This document shows positions 1 through 9,600 of a stretch of DNA of 64,000 nt, in pieces (the first letter of the stretch is position 1; each line of letters opens with the position of its first letter). Origin of the DNA: an uncultured Bacteroides sp. Its GTDB lineage: Bacteria > Bacteroidota > Bacteroidia > Bacteroidales > Bacteroidaceae. Under the pieces are notes generated by a model that was given only the letters and a program-made list of their open reading frames with translations, was not told the origin of the DNA and made no database searches. The DNA is taken from positions 1 through 64,000 of the forward strand of contig UQVZ01000001.1 in assembly GCA_900544675.1 (NCBI GenBank), written 5' to 3'. Made by a program: the position numbers and the translations under genes.

Positions 1-110
1 ATATAGAACTTTTCCAGATAACCCGGCTATTGCTCCAGTGCTTTTTTATGTTTTTTGATAGAGTTTAGCCCCTGTTTAGGGTTAAGTTGGCATTTATTTC
101 GCTGGAAATG

Positions 111-141
111 TTGCGGGTTTTATTCTTTCGGGTTATCTTTG
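111..141 (+). promoter_or_regulatory. Bacteroidota promoter of the aminotransferase gene
   Basis: TTG at 111-113 is followed after 20 bases by TATCTTTG at 134-141, matching the Bacteroidota -33/-7 consensus. The predicted start of transcription lies about 25 bases before the ATG at 173. Bases 1-110 hold no gene that I can see. Confidence 0.6.
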
Positions 142-172
142 CGACCATTATTTACTTAAATTTTTATGTAAT

Positions 173-1375
173 ATGCCACATATATCCATTCGAGGAACTG
201 AAATGCCCGAGTCGCCTATCCGGAAACTGGCACCGTTGGCAGAAGCTGCAAAAGCGAGAGGAATCCATGTCTATCACTTGAACATCGGTCAGCCTGACCT
301 TCCTACTCCGCGAGCGGCCCTTGATGCGATTCGTCATATCGACCGTACGGTCTTGGAATATAGTCCGAGCCAGGGGTATCGCAGTTATCGCGAGAAGCTG
401 GTAGGCTATTATAAGAAATATGATATCAACCTGGATGCCGACGATATCATTATCACCACGGGCGGTTCGGAAGCCGTGTTATTCGCTTTCCTGAGCTGCT
501 TGAATCCGGGCGATGAAATCATCGTTCCCGAGCCGGCGTATGCCAACTATATGGCGTTTGCTATTTCGGCAGGGGCGGTTATCCGTACGGTCACGACCAC
601 GATTGACGAAGGTTTCTCGTTGCCGAAGGTGGAGAAGTTCGAAGAGTTGATTAACGAGCGGACCAAAGGCATCTTGATTTGCAATCCGAACAATCCTACG
701 GGATATCTCTATACCCGTCGCGAGATGAATCAGATCCGCGATTTGGTGAAGAAATACGATTTGTTCCTGTTCTCCGACGAGGTGTACCGCGAGTTTATCT
801 ATACCGGCTCTCCTTATATTTCGGCCTGCCACCTGGAAGGCATCGAGCAGAATGTGGTGCTGATTGATTCTGTATCGAAGCGTTATTCGGAGTGCGGCAT
901 CCGTATCGGCGCGTTGATTACGAAGAACGAAGAAGTGCGCAAGGCGGTGATGAAGTTCTGCCAGGCGCGTCTGAGCCCTCCTTTGATAGGTCAGATAGCG
1001 GCGGAAGCCTCGCTCGATGAGCCCGAAGAATATACCCGCGAGACGTATGACGAATATGTGGAACGTCGTAAATGCTTGATTGACGGACTGAACCGCATAC
1101 CGGGAGTCTATTCGCCCATCCCGATGGGAGCTTTCTATACGGTGGCTAAATTGCCGGTAGACGATAGCGAGAAGTTCTGTGCCTGGTGCTTGAGCGATTT
1201 CGATTACGAGGGCGAGACTGTCATGCTGGCTCCGGCGGCAGGATTTTATACCACACCGGGAGCTGGTATAAACGAGGTGCGTGTGGCATACGTCTTGAAG
1301 AAAGAAGACTTGGTCCGGGCATTGTTCGTGTTGCGTAAGGCACTCGAAGCTTATCCCGGACGTGTAGACGACTGA
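173..1375 (+). CDS. PLP-dependent class I/II aminotransferase
   Basis: A 400-residue fold-type I aminotransferase, probably transferring the amino group of an amino acid to a 2-oxo acid in the cytoplasm. The motif NPNNPTG (171-177), SDEVY (201-205) and the Schiff-base lysine K236 in SVSKRYSECG are the expected cofactor-binding features, and R244 in GIRIG fits the phosphate-binding arginine. Length is usual for AspC-like enzymes. The ATG at 173 follows a good promoter; a second in-frame ATG at residue 11 is possible. The permease gene starts two bases after its stop, so the two may be cotranscribed, although no functional link is obvious. The amino-acid substrate cannot be told from sequence. 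Confidence 0.9.
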   Translation: MPHISIRGTEMPESPIRKLAPLAEAAKARGIHVYHLNIGQPDLPTPRAALDAIRHIDRTVLEYSPSQGYRSYREKLVGYYKKYDINLDADDIIITTGGSEAVLFAFLSCLNPGDEIIVPEPAYANYMAFAISAGAVIRTVTTTIDEGFSLPKVEKFEELINERTKGILICNPNNPTGYLYTRREMNQIRDLVKKYDLFLFSDEVYREFIYTGSPYISACHLEGIEQNVVLIDSVSKRYSECGIRIGALITKNEEVRKAVMKFCQARLSPPLIGQIAAEASLDEPEEYTRETYDEYVERRKCLIDGLNRIPGVYSPIPMGAFYTVAKLPVDDSEKFCAWCLSDFDYEGETVMLAPAAGFYTTPGAGINEVRVAYVLKKEDLVRALFVLRKALEAYPGRVDD

Positions 1376-1377
1376 AC

Positions 1378-2628
1378 ATGAACTGGAAACTATTCATAGC
1401 CCGCCGGATTTATCAGACCAAGGAGAAGGAAGGCGACAAGAACGTATCGAAGCCTGCCGTGCATATTGCCATGGCAGGCATTGCCATCGGTCTTGCCGTC
1501 ATGATAATCTCGGTGGCGGTGGTTATCGGTTTCAAGCACGAGGTGCGCGATAAGGTCATCGGGTTAGGGTCGGACATTCTGGTCACCAGCCTGGATGAGG
1601 CTCAGTCCTATCAGGCGACTCCCATTGTGGGCGATGATAGCTTGATGGCGGCACTGGGAGCTTTGCCGAACGTGAAGCACATACAGCGGTATGCCACCAA
1701 GCCGGGCATGATTATGACCGGTGATAATTTTCAGGGCATTGTCTTGAAAGGTATCGGGCAGGAGTACGACACGCTTTTCCTGCACCGCCATCTGCTGGCA
1801 GGAGAGATTCCGGCCTTTACCGATTCGGTGTCATCCAATCAGGTGCTGGTCTCGAAAACAATAGCCGACCGCCTGGGAGTAGGCGTCGGCGACAAGCTCA
1901 ATACGTATTACTTGGAAAACAATATCCGTGCCCGCCGCCTGACCGTAGCCGGCATTTATCAGACTAATTTTTCTTCGTACGATGACCTGTTCCTGTTGAC
2001 GGACTTGCGGACCGTAGTGCGGTTGAACAACTGGCAGGAAGGGCAGACGGGTGGACTGGAAATACAGGTCGCCGATTACGCCTTGCTCGGCGATACGAAC
2101 GAGCGTATCCTTTCCGCGCTTGAGGGTAAGGTCGACAAATACGGAGGGCGTTATTATTCGCAGACCGTTGAGGAAGTATATCCTCAGATTTTCGCTTGGC
2201 TCGATTTGCTCGACTTGAACGTCTGGGTCATTCTGATTCTGATGATTGGCGTGGCGGGTTTCACCATGATATCGGGTTTACTCATTATTATATTAGAGCG
2301 TACCAACATGATTGGCGTGCTGAAAGCCTTGGGCGCCGACAATACAGCCATTCGCGAAGTCTTTCTCTCGTTTGCCGTGTTCCTGATTCGTCGGGGCATG
2401 CTGTGGGGGAATGTCATAGCCTTGGCTTGTTGCGGTGTGCAATATTTCTTCCGTATCATCAAGCTCGATCCGGCGGTCTATTACGTCGATGCGGTGCCTG
2501 TCGAGTTGAATATCTGGGTATGGCTGTTGCTGAATGTGGGCACCCTGCTGGTTTCGGTCCTGATGCTGGTCGGTCCTTCTTACCTGATTAGCCGCATCCA
2601 TCCGGCACGTTCCATCCGCTTCGAATAG
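1378..2628 (+). CDS. ABC transporter permease of LolC/LolE (FtsX) type
   Basis: A 416-residue inner-membrane permease with one N-terminal membrane segment (about 26-52), a large periplasmic MacB-like domain (about 55-270) and three C-terminal membrane segments (about 277-305, 322-350, 372-400). This is the LolC/LolE/MacB topology used to move lipoproteins or other substrates out of the inner membrane. The C-terminal stretch rich in L, I and E (IIILERTNMIGVLKALGA) is the usual FtsX-domain coupling segment. No ATPase gene is adjacent, so the partner must lie elsewhere. It starts two bases after the aminotransferase stop. Confidence 0.85.
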   Translation: MNWKLFIARRIYQTKEKEGDKNVSKPAVHIAMAGIAIGLAVMIISVAVVIGFKHEVRDKVIGLGSDILVTSLDEAQSYQATPIVGDDSLMAALGALPNVKHIQRYATKPGMIMTGDNFQGIVLKGIGQEYDTLFLHRHLLAGEIPAFTDSVSSNQVLVSKTIADRLGVGVGDKLNTYYLENNIRARRLTVAGIYQTNFSSYDDLFLLTDLRTVVRLNNWQEGQTGGLEIQVADYALLGDTNERILSALEGKVDKYGGRYYSQTVEEVYPQIFAWLDLLDLNVWVILILMIGVAGFTMISGLLIIILERTNMIGVLKALGADNTAIREVFLSFAVFLIRRGMLWGNVIALACCGVQYFFRIIKLDPAVYYVDAVPVELNIWVWLLLNVGTLLVSVLMLVGPSYLISRIHPARSIRFE

Positions 2629-2688
2629 TAAGCTGGGTTTATAACTTTAGTATAGTTGCTGGTAAATAGGGTTGCTTTCTTTTGAAAA

Positions 2689-3363
2689 TCAGGATTCCCA
2701 AGAGACATCTTTTTTTAAGATTTGCATCCCTTTACCATGCCCTCCAATAACACAATTTTGTTGATAGTTGCTTTGAGTGATGGTTGAACTGGCCGCAATA
2801 ATAGTATGGTCAGCGATTGTGATACCTTTTAAAAGTGTGTTGCGGCATCCAATCCATACATGATTCCCTATTTCAATAGGGCGGGGTTCATTGATGATTT
2901 TCCCTTCTTTGTTTGAAATGTGATGAAAGTCTGTATCCATTATTAAAATATCCCAAGATAAAAGGCAGTCATCTCCAAAATGGATTTTCTTTTGACAAAT
3001 GATGCTGGTATCTCCTGTGATACAGAAAGAACGTCCGATTTCCAATATAGCTTGTTTTCCAATGCTGATACGACAACCACGGCCGAAACTGGCTTTCCCA
3101 TTGATTTTCAGTTCTCCTGTTACTTCCCACATTGTTCGGGAAAATCTTCTGTCTCGAGTACCTAGACCATGCGGTCCTATTTTAACAAGTCCTGGGCGTA
3201 ACGGGCAATTGAATGTTATTTTGCCTTTCATCTTATATAGATAGGTGCGGTTATAGATGAAAACCGGTAAAAGTATAGCTTGGGAAAATGAAAGGTAATG
3301 TAAATTGAAATATATTGTTTTTAACCAATTTACCTTAAATAGAGTGAGCAATAACTTTTTCAT
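2689..3363 (-). CDS. Hexapeptide-repeat acyltransferase (LbH family)
   Basis: A 224-residue protein with the isoleucine-rich hexapeptide periodicity of a left-handed beta-helix acyltransferase, such as serine or sugar O-acetyltransferases. Signs are the run from about residue 75 with GRGCRISIG, ITGDTSIIC and the C-terminal IGNHVWIGCRNTLLKGITI segment, plus MDTDFHHIS, which supplies a likely catalytic histidine. I placed the start at the ATG at 3363 (MKKLLLTLF), the usual N-terminus of this Bacteroides family; the frame stays open to 3543, which would add 60 residues of unrecognised sequence. No polysaccharide genes flank it, so the acceptor is unknown. Confidence 0.8.
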   Translation of the reverse strand: MKKLLLTLFKVNWLKTIYFNLHYLSFSQAILLPVFIYNRTYLYKMKGKITFNCPLRPGLVKIGPHGLGTRDRRFSRTMWEVTGELKINGKASFGRGCRISIGKQAILEIGRSFCITGDTSIICQKKIHFGDDCLLSWDILIMDTDFHHISNKEGKIINEPRPIEIGNHVWIGCRNTLLKGITIADHTIIAASSTITQSNYQQNCVIGGHGKGMQILKKDVSWES

Positions 3364-3419
3364 GGTATGAATAAAGTTTGCAAGCCCCTCACAAACAGAA
3401 TAGTTTAAAATATAAGAAA

Positions 3420-3497
3420 CGTGGGACTTGTTCTGCTCATCATAAAACAGGCGTCTGGAAAAGCCCTTACGGAATGAGTCAAGAAACAAATTCCCAC
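3420..3497 (-). promoter_or_regulatory. Long imperfect hairpin in acyltransferase leader
   Basis: GTGGGA, TTGTT and CTCAT on the left arm pair with ATGAG, AACAA and TCCCAC on the right arm, forming an imperfect stem about 20 bp long across 78 bases. It lies between the predicted promoter (3675-3704) and the start at 3363. It could be a leader structure, or simply lie inside an N-terminal extension if translation starts at 3543. Confidence 0.4.
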
Positions 3498-3674
3498 GCT
3501 GTAAGTATATGTCACAAAAGGGCACAAAAATCCCTTTGCGCATAGATACACACAGAATGAGCGTTACATTGTCTCTATCCTCCGTTCCAAAATTTTCCAG
3601 ACTTTGTTTATGGGATAAAGCAGAAAACGCTTTCTTTTCTATAATCTATCTTGACTCTTTCAGTCAAGACGAAG

Positions 3675-3704
3675 CAAAGATACGCTTTCTTTTTTACAAT
3701 GCAA
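3675..3704 (-). promoter_or_regulatory. Promoter reading left toward the acyltransferase
   Basis: Read on the minus strand, TTG (3704-3702) is separated by 19 bases from TATCTTTG (3682-3675), an exact Bacteroidota arrangement. A 7-bp inverted repeat, CTTGACT-N5-AGTCAAG at 3650-3668, sits at the expected transcription start. Confidence 0.55.
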
Positions 3705-3997
3705 CGCTCTGATGCGATAAATTTAAATAAGTATTATCAAATAGCCGTCAAGTAAGTAATAAACTTTATGAAAATGTTTCCAAAGATACTTCTTTCCAAT
3801 GTAATGGCATTAAAAAATAAGAATAATTAATTTCAAGACACTTATAATAAAAGGATTGGATTACAGCATCGTGCTGGACTGCGTCGGATATTGCTTGAAT
3901 GGGAATTGCAAGCGGGCGGACAAATACTTGCGCTATCAGATTTCTAAATTTATTCCGAAAGACAGACTTTTTTATGTCCTTGTCTAAAGCCTTCCAG

Positions 3998-4103
3998 TTG
4001 TTTCAGGAGTTTCAATTAAGTGAAACAGTTGTTTCACCAGCGTGAAACAACTGTTTTAGCCTGTTGAAACTAAAGTTTCAGCTTTTTGAAACAGGGTGAA
4101 ACT
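3998..4103 (+). repeat. GTTTCA/TGAAAC repeat element, copy 1
   Basis: About 106 bp dominated by alternating GTTTCA and TGAAAC words, able to fold into many alternative hairpins. It begins TTGTTTCAGGAGTTTCA and ends with GCTTTTTGAAACAGG and GGTGAAACT. Both ends are the same in a second copy at 60513-60619, while the interior differs, so this is a dispersed element and not chance low complexity. The GH29 fossil starts 12 bases after it. Confidence 0.7.
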
Positions 4104-4115
4104 GTGTTTGCCGTG

Positions 4116-4278
4116 TTCCATGCTTGGTACTTGCTGTCCCATAGGTCGAAATTGTCGTGGCGGTTGCCTGAAGCGAAAAAATATTGGGCACCTATCTTTT
4201 TGTAGAATGCGACCAACGAGTCAGGATTCCAGTGTAGGCTGAAAATTGCCTTTCATCATCGGTTCATCAGCTTCCGAA
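4116..4278 (-). pseudogene. Fossil of the GH29 alpha-L-fucosidase 5' region
   Basis: Bases 4116-4235 match 10949-11068 of the GH29 gene almost base for base, and 4236-4278 match 11290-11332. The 221 bp in between are missing. Both junction sites in the intact gene are the same 13-mer, AGGATTCCAGTGT (11056-11068 and 11277-11289), so the fossil is a duplicate that lost 221 bp by recombination between short direct repeats. It has the same orientation as the gene, no start and no usable frame. Confidence 0.88.
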
Positions 4279-4369
4279 TAGTGATTTTTCTACATATATG
4301 TTATCAATGTGACACTTATTTTCTTCTGGACTTATAGGATAAGGAGGGTATGAAAGTATAATGAAACAC

Positions 4370-4756
4370 TTATTCATATAGATAAAACATGCGTTCCATC
4401 AATTTCCATTTTTCCACGGACGTGCTTCCTGCAATACATTCTTGAAACCTTGCTACATAGTCTTCCCATTCTTGCTGACGTGGCAAATGGGATAGCTTCT
4501 CCATCGCCTCATCCCAGTTAAAGTCTTGAGGAGTTTCTACAATCATAAATACTTGTGTACCTGAAATATACATTTCCATCTCCAGTATACCTACTAAGCG
4601 GATTCCTGCCCGGATTTCAGGCCATGCTTCTGTTTTGCTATGTATTTTCCGATATTCGGCTATTAGCTTAGGGTTGTTTTTTAAGTTTAAAGTCTGGCAA
4701 TAGCGTTTAGTCGGCATTGCATATTTTTTTATGGGGTATCCTTGCTTGATTGTCAT
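4370..4756 (-). CDS. L-rhamnose/L-fucose mutarotase family protein (DUF718)
   Basis: A 128-residue small cytoplasmic protein of the RhaM/DUF718 family, which interconverts alpha and beta anomers of 6-deoxyhexoses. Visible family features are YCQTLNLKNNPKLIAEY near the N-terminus, a central GILEMEMYI strand and WDEAMEKL. A strong ribosome site, AGGAGG at 4763-4768, supports the ATG at 4756, giving an N-terminal extension of about 20 residues over the usual 105. It follows the SusCD genes and belongs with the fucose-type catabolic genes further right. In Campylobacter jejuni the fucose locus likewise carries a DUF718 gene, so L-fucose is a plausible substrate here. Confidence 0.82.
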   Translation of the reverse strand: MTIKQGYPIKKYAMPTKRYCQTLNLKNNPKLIAEYRKIHSKTEAWPEIRAGIRLVGILEMEMYISGTQVFMIVETPQDFNWDEAMEKLSHLPRQQEWEDYVARFQECIAGSTSVEKWKLMERMFYLYE

Positions 4757-4795
4757 ATTATTCCTCCTTTTAATTTAAGTAAGACAGTGAAAAGT

Positions 4796-4844
4796 AGCCT
4801 GCTTTAATAATAAATTGTTATGTAATTATTGATTAAAGCAGGCT
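4796..4844 (-). terminator. 13-bp perfect inverted repeat after susD-like gene
   Basis: AGCCTGCTTTAAT (4796-4808) and ATTAAAGCAGGCT (4832-4844) are perfectly complementary around a 23-base AT-rich loop. It lies between the SusD-like gene and the mutarotase gene and may attenuate or terminate the SusCD transcript. No strong T-run follows. Confidence 0.55.
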
Positions 4845-4888
4845 TGGATCAACTTATAAGACGAAAAAATACATTCTCATCGTTTTAA

Positions 4889-6592
4889 TTAATATCCATC
4901 ATTCTGTTTTAAGTTTTTGTTTACATTGATTTCGGATTGTGGAATGGGGAAATAGCGATTGTGTGCAGCCCACGACCGAGTCTCAAACTGATAATACATA
5001 TCTTCATCTACCGGAGATGCAGTTGAACCACTTCCACGATAATTGCGGTCGGCTGGATTATCTGAAAGTTTTACACCTGTAAACGTATGATTTAGTTCTT
5101 GTTCAGCGATACCCCAACGGAGGACATCGAAATAACGAAAACCTTCAAAAGCTAATTCGACTCTTCTTTCCTTGCGAACAGCATTACGAACTGCTTCTTG
5201 GGACGTGAGTTCCGCTTTTGTATAGCCTGGCAGGTTTACACGGTCACGAATGTCATTGATGGTTTGGTCAAGAACTGTTTGAGTTACTTCATTAGGTGCT
5301 GATTCATTCAATGCTTCCAAATAACTTAACAATACTTCACCGTAACGCATAAGTGGGGTATAGGTAGGCGTTGAACCAAGATTGCTTGTTATAGAAGGAT
5401 CACATCCTTTTTTGGGGCAATAACCGTTGAATAAGGGAAAACGGTTGTAACTATCAGATGTATTGGGACCTTGAAAACAATCGTATGTGATGTCATTGTA
5501 TTTTGTCCCTGGATAACTTCCCAATGGAGGTAAAAAAACAGAAGCATATAAACGAATATCACGATTCATATATGGGTCATTGTCGTCATAGAGAGGTGAT
5601 GTCTCGATGCTTTTTCCATCTATGCAGAAATATTCTTTTACTAGTTCATTGTAAACAGCAAACTGATGCCAGCCACCGTATGCACATTCAGGATACAAAT
5701 ACTGATAACGTGAAGTGGTGTATAAATCGGGTATACCCATAATGCAGAAGATAGTTTCCGGGCTATATTCACCTCCTATTTGGAATAATTTTTCATAGCT
5801 GTCAGCACCATTTCTACGGTCTAGTTCGTAGATTCCCGAATCTATTACATCTTTCAAAACAGAAGCTGCTTCACTCCATTTGTTTTGTCCTAAATAAACA
5901 CGGCTTAACAGTACTCGGGCTGCACCTTTTGTGAAACGACCATATGCTGAAGCATCATATTCTTCCGGTAAAATTTCTATGGCTTCCAACAAATCTGTCT
6001 CTACTTGTTTATAGACTTCCGCTTGAGTTGTTTGTGGTATTGTATTAGCTTCTTCCAAAGTTAATGTCGTTAATGGCATAGGTACATCTTTGAAATGGAA
6101 TGCTAAATAGAACAAGAAGTAGGCACGCAAACATTTTGCTTCCGACATCCACTGAATTCTTGTATCTTCACTGTTCATCGGGCAATGTATCACATTGTCC
6201 AGGAAATTATTGCATTTGGCTATCTGACTATAAGCATTACACCAATACCATTGTAAATTACCATTGGTAGGCAATGTGTTGGTACTTGCCATCAATGTTG
6301 TATAATTTTCTTTTTCTGTTCCATTCCCTCCACAAAAATCTAAATAGAGAAGTCCCTGAGGGGTGGCAAAATCATCATGTGACCAACCGGTTTGAAAACG
6401 ATAACAACCTACAAGAGCTAAATAGGCATCGTTTTCATTGTTCCAAAAATTACCATCTGATATAGCTGAAGTCGGATTTTTTGTTAACAAATCAGAACAG
6501 CTATACATCCCAGTTAAAAATATGCAAAGGCACAAACCCAATTTGATTACATGGGTAATGCGTTTATAGAATGTTTTCATATTGACTTTCAT
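4889..6592 (-). CDS. SusD/RagB-family glycan-binding outer-membrane lipoprotein
   Basis: A 567-residue SusD homologue that would cap the SusC channel at the cell surface and bind its oligosaccharide. The lipobox GMYSC places the lipidated cysteine at residue 32. The SusD_RagB C-terminal motif is clear: VRKERRVELAFEGFRYFDVLRWG, followed by FPIPQSEINVNKNLKQN near the end. Helical TPR-like segments fill the first half. Its start lies nine bases after the SusC stop, so the two are one transcriptional unit. Two in-frame ATGs (residues 1 and 5) are equally plausible. The gene is visibly more AT-rich than the enzyme genes at 12.6-16.8 kb. Confidence 0.93.
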   Translation of the reverse strand: MKVNMKTFYKRITHVIKLGLCLCIFLTGMYSCSDLLTKNPTSAISDGNFWNNENDAYLALVGCYRFQTGWSHDDFATPQGLLYLDFCGGNGTEKENYTTLMASTNTLPTNGNLQWYWCNAYSQIAKCNNFLDNVIHCPMNSEDTRIQWMSEAKCLRAYFLFYLAFHFKDVPMPLTTLTLEEANTIPQTTQAEVYKQVETDLLEAIEILPEEYDASAYGRFTKGAARVLLSRVYLGQNKWSEAASVLKDVIDSGIYELDRRNGADSYEKLFQIGGEYSPETIFCIMGIPDLYTTSRYQYLYPECAYGGWHQFAVYNELVKEYFCIDGKSIETSPLYDDNDPYMNRDIRLYASVFLPPLGSYPGTKYNDITYDCFQGPNTSDSYNRFPLFNGYCPKKGCDPSITSNLGSTPTYTPLMRYGEVLLSYLEALNESAPNEVTQTVLDQTINDIRDRVNLPGYTKAELTSQEAVRNAVRKERRVELAFEGFRYFDVLRWGIAEQELNHTFTGVKLSDNPADRNYRGSGSTASPVDEDMYYQFETRSWAAHNRYFPIPQSEINVNKNLKQNDGY

Positions 6593-6601
6593 TTTAAATG
6601 A

Positions 6602-9600
6602 TTAGAAATTAAGATTTATACCGAAAGAATAAATAGCTGTAATTGGGTAGTATGAAGGTGCGTCACCAGTACCGATTTCGTTTTCAGGGTCCCAGCCTTT
6701 GTAGAAACCATTAAAACTGTACAGATTTTGACCACTAACATACAAACGTAGTTTCTCAATGCCCATTTTCTTGGTTATAGCTTTGGGGAATGTGTAACCT
6801 AATTGTACGTTTTTAATGCGTAAGAAACTGGCATTACGCATCCAGTAATCCGAAGTTTGAAGATTAGGGTGATTCATATTCAATGTTTCGATACGTGGAT
6901 ATTCAGCCCATTTATTGGGATTTTCTTCCGTCCAGCAATTTTCGGCTTGCCATCTTTGGATATTACCGTTATTATAGAAAGCGTATGCCATATACGAACC
7001 TATCAGACGTTGATATCCACCTAGACCTTGTAGCAGTGCGGAGAAGTCAAAACCTTTGTAAGAAGCCGACAGATTTAAACCATAATAGAATTTAGGTGTG
7101 GTACTACCCAATACAGTACGGTCATATTCTGCATCTACTTTTCCATCGGGCACACCATTCGGACCGCTGATGTCTTTGTATCTTACATAACCGGGTTTCA
7201 GGTTGCTCTTGCCGACAAGTTGTTCGGGAGCGGCATCGATTTCAGCTTGGTCTACAAATAAACCATCCGTTTGATAACCATAGATTATACCAAGAGGTTC
7301 ACCCACAATACGGTTATTATTGATTTCTTCGGTAGCACCGCCAGCCAATTCCTCTACTGCATTTTTTACCCATGTAAAGTTAGGGGCAATGCTGAAGTGG
7401 AAATCTTTGCCAATATGACCGTTAAAAGAGAGATTGACTTCAATACCTTTATTGGATACGGCACCTACATTTGACTCGCCTACATTACGTCCCATTATAC
7501 CTGTTACTTCTACAGGTGCCAAGATGTCGGATGTGTATTTATAAAAGTATTCTATGCTACCGTTAATCACTCCATTGAACATGCCAAAATCTAATCCCAC
7601 ATTTGTGATAGCTGTTTTCTCCCAGGTTATGTCCTGATTTTTATAAGTAGATATATATGTACCAGGGACCAATACCGCAGGATTACCTAACGGATAGTTA
7701 TGTCCCAAGTCGTAAACTTGTTGGTAAGGATAAGTACCAATATTCTGATTACCTAATACACCATAAGATATACGTAACTTTAAATTGTCAAAGAAGTTCA
7801 CCGCATTCGATTCTTTCCAAAAATCTTCTTCTGAAATTCTCCAACCGGCAGACAATGAGGGGAAAAGTCCCCAACGATTATTTTCTGCAAAACGGGAAGA
7901 ACCATCGTATCGCAGATTTCCTTCAAACAAATAACGGTCTTTGTATGAATAATTGATACGGCCAAAGAAAGATACCAGTGCATATTCATCTAATGTACTG
8001 TTATTGGTAGCTGTTGAAGCATCTCCTGAGCCCAGTTCATACAAGAAATTATTGGGGAATGTGTTCCGATAACCAGACAATTCTCTATTGGCTGATTGTT
8101 CTACCGAAGTACCGGCAAGTATTTTTAAAGAATGAGCTTCTTTAAATACTTTTTCATAATTTACCAATGCTTCAAGTGTTGTATAAGTATTATTTCCAGA
8201 CCAAATATTTAATGTAGAAGGTCCAACTGTTTTTGTTTCATCAAAATAAGTCTCTGCACGGTAAGCCTTATCATACTTGGTCCAATAATTAACACCGGCT
8301 TTTCCTGAAATGGAAAGTCCGTCAATCGGTGTGTCCCATTTTAGTTGACCGGATGCACTAATGTTACGGCTAATATTATGAATAAATGATTCTCCTGCCA
8401 GCCAAGCTTCTGGACTATAATTGTCTTGAGAACCAAAAGTTCCATCAGATTTTTGTCCGGCAATATTAACCGGTTCACGTACGGCATAACCAATCATTCC
8501 ATCAATACTTTGAGGTTCCCCATTGGGAGCATCGTAATTATTATTATAAGCATTAATGTTTAAATTTAATGACAAGCGGTTGGTTAGTTGACTTTGCAAA
8601 GAGAAAATAGCGGTCATACGTTCATTAGAAGTCTTTTCTGTCAGTCCGTTCTGTTTTCGGTATCCGATAGATAAACTATAGCTGGTACGCTCATTACCCC
8701 CTCTTACACTAATGTTGTGTTGATGTTGAAATCCGGAACCTGTTTCGAGTAACCACTTCAAGTGATTTACATTGGGGTAATTGTCCGGATCAGAGCCGTC
8801 TCGATATTTTTGGATTTGTTCTGCAGAATAGGCTTCTGCCATACCCATGTTGCTCATTGCCATATTATAATATTGAGCATACTCCCACGAAGGCAGAAAA
8901 TCTGGTAATTCCGTTGGAGTTTGCCAACCGAAAGTCGCGTTGTAGCTGATTTGTGTTTTACCTTTCTGTCCTTTTTTGGTTTCAATTAAGATTACACCAT
9001 TGGCAGCACGATTACCATAAATAGATGCTGATGCTGCATCTTTTAAAAAAGAAATGCTTTGAATATCATTAGGGTCTACATCATCTATACTTCCAGATAT
9101 GCCGTCAATTAAAACCAATGGATCAGTACCTGCACTGGAAAAAGTACCTGTACCGCGAATTTTTACACTGGCACCTGCACCTGGGCGCCCCGAATTAGCG
9201 ACTACACTTAAACCGGGAGCCAGACCGGCAATGGCTTGTGCCGTACTCATGACAGGCTTGTTAATCAAATCGTCTGAATCGATGGATGAAACAGCACCGG
9301 TCAAATTAACTTTTTTCTGCGTTCCGTAACCCACGACAACCACTTCCTCTAATTGTTTCGTATCTTCTTTTAAGATTACGTTTAACACCTGATTGTTACC
9401 AGGTCGGATTTCTTGGGTTATATATCCTACATAGCTGAATTGAAGAACATCATTCGGATGGATTGCAATAGAATATTCACCATTGAGATCACTGATAACG
9501 CCATTTGTTGTACCTTTTACTAAGATACTTACGCCGATTAGCGTTTCACCACTACTGTCTGTAACAGTACCTTTCACAATGCTTTGTCCTTGTGCGTTAG

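Larger units (their letters stand above)
3705..4369. other. AT-rich gene-free stretch with repeat and gene fossil
   Basis: No intact gene is present. From left to right it holds AT-rich sequence with no recognisable signal (3705-3997), a GTTTCA/TGAAAC repeat element (3998-4103), a fossil of the GH29 gene (4116-4278) and about 90 bases of AT-rich spacer before the mutarotase stop. Confidence 0.6.

Noticed and set aside
3364..3543. 60-residue N-terminal extension of the acyltransferase
   Set aside because: The sequence is not typical of the family, and a good family start occurs at 3363; long hairpins cover the extension. Kept only as an alternative.
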